A DNA stretch of 64,000 nucleotides from assembly GCA_022813625.1 (NCBI GenBank), contig JAKLMB010000013.1, positions 868,001 through 932,000 on the forward strand, read 5' to 3'. Shown here piece after piece: positions 53,300-64,000 of the stretch. Under the pieces are notes generated by a model that was given only the letters and a program-made list of their open reading frames with translations, had not been told where the DNA came from and made no database searches. Both the position numbers and the translations under genes were made by a program. Source of the stretch: Aaosphaeria pasadenensis. Its lineage: Eukaryota; Ascomycota; Dothideomycetes; Pleosporales. The first letter of the stretch is position 1, and each line of letters starts with the position of its first letter.

Positions 53300-55143
53300 A
53301 TGGCCTGGACCACTTTTGAGGCCGTATGTATCGTTATCAAATACGCGTTGATCGCTATCGTTCTACAGGTAAAGAAATGACATACAGCGCCTGATAACAC
53401 TGCTCACTAGTATCAGTTTGCCCTCGTCTGCGGTTATCGACTTACTCTTCATCCACTTAGCAAATATCCTGGACCCATTATCGCCGCAACGACCGACTGG
53501 TATGTGGGGTTCTTTGCAGCACTCAAACGCCAGCATCTCGTTACTTACTCTAACCACCAAAAATATGGCAAGTCTCTATACGTTCTAGAATTCTATATCA
53601 TGTATAGTACTGACTATGACTAGGAAACGTTATCAGACAAGGGCCGAACAAACTCGTGTTCAACTCTCACCAAGCCCTCCACGGTATCTTCAATCACAAC
53701 GCTTTCAAAGGTTCCACCCACTGATAGAGACTACAGATATCTACCAAAGTGAGAAAATAAACAAAGTCCGCTCGTACCTCTGCACTCAAATCAAGTCCGA
53801 CACTTACAGCATCTTCAACTGCCTCGATAAAGACCTCCATCGTATAAAACGCCGCATCATAAGCAAAGCTCTCTCAGAGCAGAAGATGCGCCGCTTCGAG
53901 CCTGTTCTCCTGACCCACGTTGACCGTTTCCTCGCACTTCTCTTACGGGCGAATCGCAAGAAACAGGCCGTAAACATGTCTGAGCGGTTCAAACGATTAG
54001 GGCTTGAGATCATCGGCAAGTTTGGGTTCGGCTATGACCTCAAGCTGCAAACTGAAGAGGATCATGTGTTTGTGGTGAAGGGCATGGAGGGGGGAAGTTA
54101 TCGCAATAATGTGTATATCCAAGCACCCAGTCTACAGTGGCTGGGTATCGAATTTCTTCTTCCAGCCCTGTATAAATTGCGGATGAAGTACTTCTTTCTT
54201 TTGAAAAGACTCATCAAAGAAAGACTTGCTGAGGGAAAGGACGCAAAGGAAGACCTTTTCTCGTATGTTGTAGATGCGAAGGATCCAGAAACAGGCACAA
54301 AGATTCGCATGAGTGAGCTATGGTCAGAGGCCACATTCTTCTTCCCAGCTGGTATGAGATCGCCCCCATGATCTCTTAAAGCCTTGTCGGCCAAATTTGC
54401 TGATTCGGGGGATAGGGGGAGACACAACAGCCACCACATTGACAGCCGCCTTCTTCTATCTCTCACGTAATCCAGAGTGCTACTCAAGGCTTACATCGGA
54501 GATCCGTAGCAAATGGTCTTCAGGGACAGACATTCGCTCCGGCACTTTATTGTCCAGCTGCACATATCTCCGTGCCGTTCTCGACGAAACGATGCGGGTC
54601 TCGCCTCCCTTATGTGGTACACTGTGGAGAGAGCTCCCCGTTAGTGAGTATGGCAAGGATGCAAGTATCATAATCGATGGACATGTGGTGCCGGCTGGAA
54701 CCTGGGTTGGCGTCAACACTTACACAATCCACCACAACGAGCACTACTTTCCGGACCCATTCTCGTTCAAGCCTGAACGCTGGCTGCCAGAGAATCGGGA
54801 CAACGGGGATGAGATGAGAAGGATGCAGGGGGCTTTTGCACCTTTCGGGGTTGGATCGCGTTCGTGTCCTGGAAAGGCGATGGCTTTCATGGAAGCCAGT
54901 CTTGTCTTGGCTAAGACTGTGTGGTACTTTGACTTCAGTCGTAGCCAGGACCTCAAGCTCGATAAGATTGGGGGAGGAAGCGTTGGGAGTACGGTTGGTC
55001 GGGATCGAGTCGATGAGTTTCAACTCTATGATCAATTCATCTCTAGTCATGACGGGCCGTATCTCACTTTTGAGCCGAGGGGTGGTGCCTGGAAGGATCT
55101 AGAATGGGATTTATCAATGTTTCAATTCAAAGCAGATTACTAG
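53300..55143 (+). CDS. Cytochrome P450 monooxygenase
   Basis: Five exons, 53300-53368, 53411-53567, 53624-53683, 53737-54351 and 54416-55143, give 542 aa. The N-terminal helix (EAVCIVIKYALIAIVLQ) anchors it in the ER membrane. Heme and fold motifs: I-helix AGGGDTTATT, K-helix ETMR (ExxR), the PERW segment, and the heme loop FGVGSRSCPG with Cys451 as the iron ligand. Intron 2 (53568-53623) starts with GCAAGT, a GC-AG intron; the join KYG-NVIRQGPNKLVFN fits the family exactly and no GT donor does. Intron 3 is placed so that ALH-DIYQ is restored. It probably hydroxylates a lipophilic compound with a reductase partner encoded elsewhere. It pairs with the divergent MFS transporter. Confidence 0.93.
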
Positions 55144-55580
55144 TTTCTTATCGGGCAGATCATATCTAATTTTCTCTCCAGTTGGAAGTGTCTGGATGGA
55201 GAGTAAATTGATCGTTGAGGTTATCACTTTCAAAGTTGATCTTCGCGTTCGATTGAAACAAAATTAAGCTGTGCTTTAGACGTCTTATCCCAGTAATATA
55301 CCAAGCAAGAAGTGTCCCCAGAACTTAAAATCATAGAAGAGCAAATCTTATTATTGTCGTTAAAAGAATTAACTCTGGATAGCACTCCCTAGGGCGTGAC
55401 CACCACGCACCCTTTTCCTATTCCGTCGTAGTCCCTCCCGCCAAGCACGCCTTGCTCGCCGAGAAAAAACAGTAACACTTGCATGATGTGTATGCATGGA
55501 TACTTTCCCGATACGAGGCTTTCCGCCGCCCATCAATTTCGTATTCTGCTCCACAGCCAATTGCATCAAATGTAAAAAGG
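55144..55580. other. Intergenic, no gene seen
   Basis: About 437 bases before the homeobox gene. The open frame upstream of the chosen start begins with TTG, not ATG, and was cut back. Confidence 0.5.
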
Positions 55581-58037
55581 ATGAACAATCAGCATCTGCC
55601 TTACCTTGACCAACAGATATATGACCCTTCATTGTACTTCATCAACAACACCTCTGCAGACGTGACAGATCAACACGCTGGCGTCGTCGGCATATCGGAC
55701 GTATTTTCGGTGGGACAGGGACCTCCATCGTCCTTTCCCACCCCAGTCCCAATAAACAATGATAATAATCATGAGCAAAACCATGTCAACGTCGGTGAAG
55801 ATCCGGCATCATTCCTGGAGAACCCCATAACGGACCTCCCCACGCCCCTGGGAGCATCTGGCATCCAACCCAAAATCGGCGGCAGATTCTCAAAAGAGGT
55901 AGTTAATCTTCTCAAGAGGTGGATAGCCGCAAATAAACATCATCCGTATCCCACAGACGCCGACATGGACATGCTCCAGTACCAAACCGGCCTGAACAAG
56001 GGACAGATAGTAAATTGGTTCGCCAACGCTCGGCGTCGAGGGACCGCGAACAAAGTGCCATCATTCTCTCTGGACAAGCAAGAGACCGTACAGCAGATGG
56101 TAATCCCGATTCCGAGACCTGGCACGCCTGCATTCAGATCTGATTTGCAATCGCTGAATCCCCTGGAACGATGGGTCGAATCACCACCAGAGAATGAGCC
56201 GGCCTCAGCTTCTGACATCGCCCGGGCCGTTGCATCGAGCCCGCCGGATGACCACTCCCAGGAAGGTTCCAGTCTTGGGAGCTACCGTGAGCTGTGGAAT
56301 TTGTCTTCCCGAAGACAGTACTCCAGATCATCGGCGAGGTCGTCGGCAAGTAGCGGAGTTACGTCTCGCTCGAGTCGCGCTTCAGATAGTTCGGTTCACT
56401 CTCACACATCATCTCAGCGATCACACATTGGTGCATCGATGACGCATAGAAGACGTGTTCGAAAACCCCGGCAGACTGGGAAGAGGCCCATGTCAAGAGC
56501 TTGGATGCAGTATCAATGTACATTCTGCACACAGACGTTCAAGACGAAGTACGACTGGCAAAGGCACGAAAAGACTCTTCACCTTCCCATTGAGCGGTGG
56601 CTCTGCTCGCCTCAAGGGCCCCGAACCGTGAGCCTTGTAGAACCTCCATCGCAGCTCTGCGTCTTCTGTGGCCAGGCTAAGCCAAACGACGCCCACTTCG
56701 AGTCTCATAATTACAGCATATGCCACGCCCGTGCACCGGAAGAACGTATGTTCAGTCGCAAAGACCACATCAAGCAGCACCTCATCTTAGTCCACAATGT
56801 CCCCTTCAACGAGTCCGTAATGGCGTCGTGGAAAGCACCTACTCCAGACATCCCGTCCCGGTGCGGATTTTGCAACGCCGCGCTGCACACATGGACGGAC
56901 CGTGCCGACCACCTGGCCGACCACTTTAAGTGTGGCAAGACGATGGGAGACTGGACTGGAGATTGGGGATTCCCGCCAGATATTCAGAAGCTGGTTGAGA
57001 ATGCGATACCACCTTACCTCATCGATACGGAGCGAAGCACTCCGGCACCCTTCACGGCGGGTACTCATGCACCGTACTGTGCTCCTAATAGTACTTACGA
57101 ACTCCTGAAGTCAGAGCTGGATTCCTACATGCAGAATCATTTCGAACAGACGGGCACCATGCCATCGAACGACGAATTGCAATTGGAAGCACGTCGAGTC
57201 ATACTCGCAGTCGAGCCGTGGTCGGATTCCAGCTTCTCACCATCTCCCCCTTCATGGTTACGTGACCTAATATTCGCCTCGAACGCAGAAATGATAGCAG
57301 CACAAGCAAACTTCAGTCCCGTGGACCTCGGACCGGAATCGCATCTCATACCCGCAACCTTCAGTGGCAAAAATCTCGACAGACCCCTCTTCGACGCCTG
57401 CCCACTCGAAGCCGAACTCGCCCTCTTCGTCCGGGGTGGAACCACAATGGGCACCACTGATGTCATCGCCATCATCCCAGACAGACAGCTTCAAGAAGCT
57501 GCCCTCCGCATCATCGAACGCCTCGAACTCATGTCTCCAACGCCATCCGACACCTTCGCAAACTGGCTCGTCAAACTCATCTTCTCGAACACAGACTGGC
57601 TCTCTTCGTTCCGCCAACGCATCGGCCTCGATACCTCACCCCTCGCACCCATAACTGTCACCCCTATCCATCCTCTTCCCCCTCATGCTCAATCGAACCT
57701 CCCACCCCCTTCATCACCATTATCGACGGTACCACCACCAGCAACACAAAACATCCACATCCCAAACTTCTACCGCCACTTCGTCCTCGCCCTCATAAAC
57801 TGGACCACTTCCGTGATGACGTCCCCTCCTGCTACGTCCCCCTCTTCTTCAAACCCCCCAATACTTCCGCACATCCCAACAGATGAAGAGATACAGAGCC
57901 AAGCGCGATGGATACTGTACGGCGATGACGATCCGTGGAACACGAGTGCCGCGGACAATGAGGAGTGGCTGCAAAGATTCAAGAGGGATGCTGGAATCCT
58001 GGCGGATGGGGGTCCCGGCCTGGGTTTGGGTCTTTGA
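55581..58037 (+). CDS. Homeobox (TALE/KN type) and C2H2 zinc-finger protein
   Basis: Intronless, 818 aa from the first in-frame ATG. A homeodomain lies at residues about 102-160, with the TALE-like HHPYPTDADMDML segment and third helix GQIVNWFANARRR (WFxNxRR DNA contact). A C2H2 finger (YQCTFC...DWQRHEKTLH) follows near residue 311, then an atypical Cys/His region (CVFCGQ...HNYSICH, FSRKDHIKQHL and CGFCNAAL...RADHLADHF). The remaining half is Pro/Ser-rich. This combination is a known fungal nuclear protein type, likely a DNA-binding regulator. The targets are unknown. Ser-rich tracts (SSRSSARSSASSG) surround the DNA-binding part. Confidence 0.9.
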   Translation: MNNQHLPYLDQQIYDPSLYFINNTSADVTDQHAGVVGISDVFSVGQGPPSSFPTPVPINNDNNHEQNHVNVGEDPASFLENPITDLPTPLGASGIQPKIGGRFSKEVVNLLKRWIAANKHHPYPTDADMDMLQYQTGLNKGQIVNWFANARRRGTANKVPSFSLDKQETVQQMVIPIPRPGTPAFRSDLQSLNPLERWVESPPENEPASASDIARAVASSPPDDHSQEGSSLGSYRELWNLSSRRQYSRSSARSSASSGVTSRSSRASDSSVHSHTSSQRSHIGASMTHRRRVRKPRQTGKRPMSRAWMQYQCTFCTQTFKTKYDWQRHEKTLHLPIERWLCSPQGPRTVSLVEPPSQLCVFCGQAKPNDAHFESHNYSICHARAPEERMFSRKDHIKQHLILVHNVPFNESVMASWKAPTPDIPSRCGFCNAALHTWTDRADHLADHFKCGKTMGDWTGDWGFPPDIQKLVENAIPPYLIDTERSTPAPFTAGTHAPYCAPNSTYELLKSELDSYMQNHFEQTGTMPSNDELQLEARRVILAVEPWSDSSFSPSPPSWLRDLIFASNAEMIAAQANFSPVDLGPESHLIPATFSGKNLDRPLFDACPLEAELALFVRGGTTMGTTDVIAIIPDRQLQEAALRIIERLELMSPTPSDTFANWLVKLIFSNTDWLSSFRQRIGLDTSPLAPITVTPIHPLPPHAQSNLPPPSSPLSTVPPPATQNIHIPNFYRHFVLALINWTTSVMTSPPATSPSSSNPPILPHIPTDEEIQSQARWILYGDDDPWNTSAADNEEWLQRFKRDAGILADGGPGLGLGL

Positions 58038-58873
58038 GGAGGAGGGTTTATTTTGTTCAGTATCATCGTAGATCTGGAGATGGGTGTGGCTCTCGAACGG
58101 AATACGGGTTGACATTGGCGATGGCTTCGTTATCGGCAGATTCGTGGAACTGAGGATTGGGTACAAAATGCAGGCCGACTATCACGTATCAACGGGAAGG
58201 GAGAAGCAGTAAATCTGCATCCTTAGGGAGCCGCCACCACGTGACCATCGATATTCGGAGGCTGCCGACAGTACCGCCTGGTCGATGGCAGCAAACTTCA
58301 CGTCTATTCGCACACACTATATTCACCGTCCGAGCGAGCGACTTAGACATTCATCCACTCCCTCGGGAAAAATAATCACTCTCATGACGAGACGTGGTTG
58401 GACAGTCGTTGCCATCCATGAGTCAACCGTTTTAGATACCCTTCTGGTTACACACAAGACTGGAGGTGAATGTCGAAACGTGTATTGACAGTGCCGTGTT
58501 GTGTAGTGTTTGGCAGGCGGGCGCGGCGGTCTCCCGTGACAACGTGAAGCAGTGATTGATGCCACCTGTCTCAGCCATACGCGTTCTTGTGTGGTAACGC
58601 GAAGCAAATTCACTTCACTTCACTATTTGCCTTTGCGCCTTTTCCCCAGCGACTCTGTCCGAGCTCGTACCATCCCTCTGTGCTGGAGGTACATAGGGAC
58701 ACTGCCCTTTCGACCTATCTTGGACCTCTCCTTCCCTTCTCTTTCTCATACACAACTCACTCGAATTGTCAACCTACAACATTTCGAGGTCCTGCAATCA
58801 CACCCTTTCTCCAATACAACCATTCGCTATCAATACGACCTCTTGCAAATCGAAACATCAAGACATCTTGATC
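58038..58873. other. Intergenic, no gene seen
   Basis: About 836 bases. The 3' part (58620-58870) is C/T-rich, like a fungal promoter and leader. Open frames here are leader translation only. Confidence 0.5.
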
Positions 58874-61800
58874 ATGTCTGACAAGCCGTCACCCGTTCGG
58901 GACCCCAGTCGGCCATCACGCATTCCACTGCGTTCGGGTGACCTTACCAGACAGCCTGCTTATGGCCAGTATCAATATGAGTCTGCTTCTGATCTTTCGA
59001 GTTCCGATGACGAGGACCTCGATGACGATCAAACTGACCACGGGGAGATTGACAAGGATCTCGATAACGACGTACTCGACGAAGAGGAACTTGATGACGA
59101 AGAACTTGATGACGAGGAACTTGAGGATACCGAGGGTGTCGATATCATGTATAACATGCAAACCCTTATCGACGCCTTGAACGAAGATACATCTCGCGAC
59201 GCTGGAGCTCCTCCCGCTGGAACTTCTCCTGCCGGGGGTTCTGCTCAATCCCCCGCTGATGATCATGCTGACTCTTTCGTTGGATCCACTGCCTATGCGC
59301 CCTCTGAAGCTCCTGCGACCTTTTCCACCGGATCTCCTGACTATGACCCCTCTGAATCTTCCGATAGCGTTTCTGCTGAATCTTCCGCCGATGCCCGCCT
59401 GGGAGCTCCTGCTGAGGTTCTTGCAAAGGATACAGTGAAGGATCCAGCTGAAGCCCCTCCTCAATCTTCCGCCGAATCTCCCGCTGTGGCATCGGAAGCT
59501 TCTACTGGAGGTCTTGCTGGGGTTCCTGCTGGGATTCCTTCTGGATCTCACGCCGAGAGTTCCACTGACCTTGTCGCCGATGCGTCGTCTGAAGCCTCTG
59601 ATGAGATTCCTGCTGAGATTCTTTCTGTATGCGCCGCGGTCTCTGTGACTATCTCTCTCACTGAATCTCACGCTGCCGCATCTGATGGTCCTGATGAGGA
59701 TCCTGCTGGAGTTCATTTTGAATCTCACTCTGACGTTTCCGCTGAGCTATACGCTGATGCTCCAGCCGAGGCCCATGTGGCTATTCCATTCACTTCCACA
59801 AAGCAGTACGAAAGTCTCCAGAAGGAAGTGGCACTCGCCCGCTACTACACTCGCTACGTAGTCATCGTCGGCAGCAGCCATGAGGCCAGGTTAACCAACA
59901 ACGATTTCGTCGTTGCACTTGCCAAGCAGCGTCTTGGACTGACTCCCTGCAAACCAGAGCACCAGGTCGCCCAACAGAAGATGAAATCCGCCGTCAATGC
60001 CGAGATCCAGAAGTTCCGGGCCGTGTACCGCCAGGTTTGGGTCAAGTATTACGCTCGCGAGCGAAACGAGAGAGAGTCTGCGGCTAAGGAAGTTGGACCC
60101 GGCAGGTGTGATGACAAGATTACCGAAGCGGCTAAGGGCTCGGTCGGTGGAGAAGAGAATGCTGTCCTCTACGATGCTACTCTGTCGATCCTTCACCGAC
60201 TCATCGAAATCTATTCGAATGCTAAGTACGATCTTGTCAAGGCAGATACGGTTCGCCAGATTCAACAGGCCGATGCGCATATCTTCTGTCAAGCTGTCGA
60301 GGCGAGGACGGGCCTTCCTGTAGCTCGCTTTGACGAACCAGGGCGTGTGCAAGAAGCGCGTCAGCAGTATCGAAAGCTTGTCGAGGAGTACAACGAATCC
60401 TACACAAACGTCCACGATGTACTGATGAAGCAGAGCAGGAGCTCGGCCAACGCTGAGCGTCTTCAGGAGGTGGAAATGAAAGAGATTGCGACTCGAACAG
60501 TCGCATATTCTTCTACCAATAACTACGCTCTGCTTCAGCTGAAGTTGAAGCGCATTCGAGACTTTAGGACCGGACTCTCCACCACAACAATAGAAGAGGC
60601 TGGTAGCATTAAGGAGCTGCTTCAAGAGTTCAAGGACGAGGGGAAAGCTATTGATGCAAAGATGACGAAATGCCATCCCTACCATCAAGCTGCAGAATGG
60701 GAACTGTCGCATCAAGTACTTAAGATGTCCAACAATCTCATCAATGAGGTCATGAAGTCACAAGAATGCCTCTATTTGGAGGCGGAAAAGGAGATGGAAC
60801 AGACTAAGCAGTTGCAACTCGCGTGCCTGCGTAGGCTTTCCAATGCCGAGGCCACCCTGCAAGCCGCCCCACAAGGTGCAGAGCCAAAGAGTATGCTGCC
60901 TAATGTGAATCCAAAGGCGACAAACAATGCCCTCGAAAGGCGAGTTAAGCATCTCATTGTTCGATGCCATGAAGAGCTTCGACATGCCAAAGACATCAAT
61001 GCTGCACGGGCAGTCTTTCGGAGATATGACTGTGAGCGAATGGCTCTGTGCGATCTCATGACTCCACAGCATGGCGGGTTCCCGTTCCCAGAGATGAGTT
61101 GTATGGATCTTAAGGCGACCTACCTTGAGGCTCTCGAGCAAATTGAGGAAAGGCAGCTTGCGCAAAAGACCAAGGTGCATCAGACGGTCAAGATAGAGAA
61201 CAAGTCGCGCGTTATTGACTGGATCAAAGATCAGAATGAGATGGCTGGACAGCATGAAATAAAGGTGTATGCAGATCAAGATGTGATTGAGGAGATGAAC
61301 ATCGACGATAGGAAGGAGATCGTAGAGGAAGAGATGGGGAGTCAGCCAATTGAGGAACAGCCAGTCGAGGAGCAGCAAATCGAGCAGTCAATTGAGGAAC
61401 AGACGGTCGAAGAGCATCCAATCGACGAGGAGCCAGTCGACGAGCAGCTAGTCGGGGAACAGCTAGTTAAAGAGCAGCCAGTCGACGGGCAGCTAGTTAA
61501 CGAGCAGCTAGTTGACGAGCAGCTAGTTAAGGATCAGCTGGTCAAGAAACAGCCGGTCGAGGAGCAGCTAATCGAGGAGCAGCTAATCGACGAGGAGCCA
61601 GTCAACGAGCAGCCAGTCAACGAGCAGCCAGTCAACGAGCAGCCAGTCAACGAGCAGCCAGTCAACGAGCAGCCAGTCGACGAGGAGCCAGTCGAGTACC
61701 CAATCGAGCAGCCAATCCAGGACACGAATGAAGAGGCAAAACAGCCAGGCAAGGAGAACACTACAACTCCGAATGCTGATACTGCTGGTAGTGATGCCTC

Positions 61801-62068
61801 CAGTCCAGAAGCAGCCGTTGCGGAATCATCTACCCCCGAGTCTACCGAGTTTCTGAGTGATGACGGTGATGCGGTTGCCCGACCTCCCAGTCCTCTACCC
61901 TGGCGGAGACAGTCGTTGGCGTTCGAAGAAGCGCTTCGGGAGATGGAAACGCAGCCTGGAGACGAAGTCGACGAAATGCCAGATGTGGAGATCATCGACT
62001 ATCAGAATCCAAATCACACGATGGAAAATGGCAGGGCTAGGGCCTGGACACGACTCTGGCGCCGCTAG
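58874..62068 (+). CDS. Acidic helical protein with VNEQP pentapeptide repeats, unknown family
   Basis: Intronless, 1064 aa from the first ATG (context GATCATGTCT); a longer upstream frame starts with TTG. Regions in order: short basic N-terminus; an acidic run of DDEELDDEEL words (residues about 40-85); an Ala/Ser/Pro/Glu-rich disordered part to about 300 (PAEAPAES words); a charged, mostly alpha-helical part of about 500 residues (300-810) that is the only likely folded section; then a region of V(N/D/E)EQ pentapeptides to about 950; and a short C-terminus with SPLPWRRQSLAFEEAL. No domain recognised. The composition suggests a nuclear or cytosolic scaffold. Confidence 0.75.
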   Translation: MSDKPSPVRDPSRPSRIPLRSGDLTRQPAYGQYQYESASDLSSSDDEDLDDDQTDHGEIDKDLDNDVLDEEELDDEELDDEELEDTEGVDIMYNMQTLIDALNEDTSRDAGAPPAGTSPAGGSAQSPADDHADSFVGSTAYAPSEAPATFSTGSPDYDPSESSDSVSAESSADARLGAPAEVLAKDTVKDPAEAPPQSSAESPAVASEASTGGLAGVPAGIPSGSHAESSTDLVADASSEASDEIPAEILSVCAAVSVTISLTESHAAASDGPDEDPAGVHFESHSDVSAELYADAPAEAHVAIPFTSTKQYESLQKEVALARYYTRYVVIVGSSHEARLTNNDFVVALAKQRLGLTPCKPEHQVAQQKMKSAVNAEIQKFRAVYRQVWVKYYARERNERESAAKEVGPGRCDDKITEAAKGSVGGEENAVLYDATLSILHRLIEIYSNAKYDLVKADTVRQIQQADAHIFCQAVEARTGLPVARFDEPGRVQEARQQYRKLVEEYNESYTNVHDVLMKQSRSSANAERLQEVEMKEIATRTVAYSSTNNYALLQLKLKRIRDFRTGLSTTTIEEAGSIKELLQEFKDEGKAIDAKMTKCHPYHQAAEWELSHQVLKMSNNLINEVMKSQECLYLEAEKEMEQTKQLQLACLRRLSNAEATLQAAPQGAEPKSMLPNVNPKATNNALERRVKHLIVRCHEELRHAKDINAARAVFRRYDCERMALCDLMTPQHGGFPFPEMSCMDLKATYLEALEQIEERQLAQKTKVHQTVKIENKSRVIDWIKDQNEMAGQHEIKVYADQDVIEEMNIDDRKEIVEEEMGSQPIEEQPVEEQQIEQSIEEQTVEEHPIDEEPVDEQLVGEQLVKEQPVDGQLVNEQLVDEQLVKDQLVKKQPVEEQLIEEQLIDEEPVNEQPVNEQPVNEQPVNEQPVNEQPVDEEPVEYPIEQPIQDTNEEAKQPGKENTTTPNADTAGSDASSPEAAVAESSTPESTEFLSDDGDAVARPPSPLPWRRQSLAFEEALREMETQPGDEVDEMPDVEIIDYQNPNHTMENGRARAWTRLWRR
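61601..61675 (+). repeat. 15-bp tandem repeat, five perfect copies (VNEQP)
   Basis: GTCAACGAGCAGCCA is repeated five times without change, flanked on both sides by many diverged copies from about 61340 to 61720. Each unit encodes VNEQP. Perfect identity implies very recent expansion. Confidence 0.95.
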
Positions 62069-64000
62069 ACAATGCTAGGCCCTACCGAAGCGACTGCTGC
62101 ATCTGATTGATCAGTATGCTCCAATAATCCTGCATCAGAAATGGGAGAGTATCACCCGCAAAGGTCTCATTGTCTAGAATGGTGGTGTGGAATATTTCAC
62201 ATTAGTATGCAACGGACTCTGGAGGCCTGACCTAGGGTAGATAAACAATAAATAATGGAAAACCGCTATAATTATCCTATGCTCAAGATTAAATGCATCA
62301 TATGTGACTGCATGAGGTGAGCGATTGCAAGGTGAAGTGCCATTGACATGGGCTTGATCACGCATGTTAGGTAACACAACGATCGGTCATCTTGCTCACC
62401 TCCTTTCCTCGAGCATGCGGCTGCTATAACCTTTCTAGCTGTTCAGCGAGCATCATCAATATTCGATTTATGGAAGCGGCAGACTATTCACTGCTATCCC
62501 AAACAAGAAGCTTGCAACATATTGAATCAGAGTAAATCTATCGTCAGAAACCCACCCAATCGAGGAAAGGTATGCTAAAGTCAAAGAGGGTTCCAATATT
62601 CGTATCATGGAACCTCATGGATTGTATCAACCAACATGGCTGGGGAAAACAGAGTTGGCACAGGTCCGGAGAGATCGGAGGCGTAGAGGTCGGTGGTTCG
62701 AGGATCCGAGACAATCTGCGCGTATCTAACGAATGATGGATAGCAATTATGGTCAGCGACAGTCAGGAGCAGGGGAGGGAGTTGAAAGTACCATCTACCA
62801 AGTGGAGGGAGGATAAGATGGGGGCAGTAGTGGAGGACAGGGCCAGGGGGAAAGACGAGGGGAGGGATTGAAGCGGTCGGACGAAGAGGTGTCAGTTGTG
62901 ACGTGTCTGCTTTGGAAAGAGGCTGTATTGATGCTGGGGGATATTGTAGGGAGTGTAGTCCGACGAGCGTTGTGGGGGAGCTGGTAGAGATGCAAGATCT
63001 GCACTGTTGAGCTACATCTTACTCCGTATTACTCGCATATATGTACGAACATTCTTGTAAGTAACGGCAATATATTACCATAGATATTGCAATTCGGAAT
63101 GAATGGGCGACAAGCGCCGAGGTGGGCTGAAAGATGTGCGAGAGCGGCGTAGGATGATGATGACTTGGCTCGGGAGTATGATCGGTGAGGCTGAAATTGC
63201 CGACCTCGTATGTATGTTTGTACATGCATCGATTGCCAGTCGATGTCCACCTGCGGAGGATGCTGGTTCATCCAGTGTGATTGGCGAGTAGACGAGCGCG
63301 TGAGTGACCTGCAGCGTCAGCATTCAGGATGTGTACTTCGGTAGATGGGTATACGGCTACCTTACCCAGGTAGCTGTGCATAGACTACTGCGGTGGGTGC
63401 ATTGGGTGCGAGGAGACAGAGGTATATCATAAGTGGAGGTGGAAGATGGCGAGACTCGAGTAACGAGAAGTGTAGGAGAGGGAGAAGGAGAGGGAGAAGG
63501 AGAGGGGGAGAGAGGGGGAGGGGAAGGGGAATGGAGGCTGAATATCGAATGGTGATCATCCATATGGTTGGAGGGAAGGTACGAATAGCTGGTACGAATA
63601 GCATAGATGGAAGGTGGGGTAATCACAACAGTAGACACCGAGGTACTCACACTTCAGATGCTCAGAAACAACAATGCGCTAGGTACCTTAGGTAGGTATA
63701 TGATATAACATGATACAGTAGAAGTGCATATGAGTGTAATAATGTATCATTGACGATAATATGATAGAGATTTATTTATTATTAGCTTTCCGTGATTGAA
63801 GTGAATTCCTACTCTTATATGCAAGCATTCACAGTACAAGTGATGTAGATACTGACAAACCAATTACCATTCTGCGTACCTCCAGTAATGCTTCAAACTT
63901 GATATCAATTCTTTCGACTTAATTCGGAGCATTGTAAAGGTTCGACGGAGTATTCGTACATGTTATTCTACGGACGGTAGCCGGCGGTATGGAGATATAA
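62069..64000. other. 3' flank and gene-free end of window
   Basis: About 1.9 kb with no supported gene. Overlapping small frames at 62795-63695 arise from purine-rich sequence. A GGTACCTTAGGTAGGTA stretch at 63681-63698 resembles the one near 44400. Confidence 0.5.
63474..63536 (+). repeat. GA-rich purine tract
   Basis: Nearly pure purine run of GGAGAGGGAGAA words, over 60 bases, inside the gene-free end of the window. Candidate for triplex or unusual DNA structure; length is likely variable. Confidence 0.8.

Noticed and set aside
59166..59728. Minus-strand frames opposite the acidic protein (up to 270 codons)
   Set aside because: Shadow frames of the 1064-aa + strand gene; Arg/Ser-rich composition follows from the complementary codons.
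62795..63695. Cluster of overlapping small frames on both strands near the window end
   Set aside because: They overlap one another and derive largely from purine-rich low-complexity sequence without coding character.

Overview
The window is nuclear DNA of a filamentous ascomycete (Pezizomycotina). The evidence is short introns of about 42-87 nt with GTRNGT donors, CTAAC/CTGAC-like branch sites and YAG acceptors; a typical fungal gene set (vacuolar membrane protease, fungal cyclase-family protein, 14-helix MFS transporter, P450, homeobox plus C2H2 regulator); moderate gene spacing; and many low-complexity or coiled-coil proteins. The class is not resolved from sequence alone. Gene models were built by joining reading frames at splice sites that keep the frame and the family alignment.

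Layout. 1-13.6 kb is housekeeping and metabolism: the 3' end of a cohesin-loading factor (Scc4/Mau2 type), acyl-CoA dehydrogenase, a Ser/Asn-rich hypothetical protein, a small membrane protein, a secreted alpha/beta hydrolase, a 2-oxoglutarate/Fe(II) oxygenase, an intron-containing tRNA-Thr(CGT), a four-exon cyclase-family protein and a short divergent kinesin. 13.6-19.4 kb has no convincing protein gene. It contains a TATA box, then a TCAAC-rich repeat field with a 235-nt run lacking any G on the + strand, a perfect AATAAA and three copies of a 38-bp tandem repeat. Directly after it lies a small two-exon gene for a secreted protein with a Kex2-type site and 12 cysteines (19605-19933).

20.4-38 kb is dominated by large repeat or coiled-coil proteins with no recognised family: a 997-aa membrane/coiled-coil protein, a 1671-aa multi-pass membrane protein with five 59-60-aa repeats, and a 1248-aa four-exon coiled-coil protein. 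Between them lie the vacuolar membrane protease (Pff1 type) and a poly-Glu protein with a methyltransferase-like motif. 38-43.5 kb holds an 18-bp minisatellite (nine units), a decayed coiled-coil gene with several in-frame stops, and a secreted, probably wall-associated protein. 44.9-55.1 kb holds a five-exon short-chain dehydrogenase, three small hypothetical proteins, and a divergent pair made of a seven-exon MFS transporter and a five-exon cytochrome P450 that has a GC-AG intron. 55.6-62.1 kb holds a homeobox/zinc-finger regulator and an acidic protein with VNEQP pentapeptide repeats. The last 1.9 kb shows no supported gene.

The only groupings that suggest joint function are the MFS/P450 divergent pair, plausible as a small detoxification or metabolite unit, and the secreted cysteine-rich gene beside the repeat field. 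No PKS, NRPS or terpene synthase backbone gene, transposase or CRISPR array was seen.
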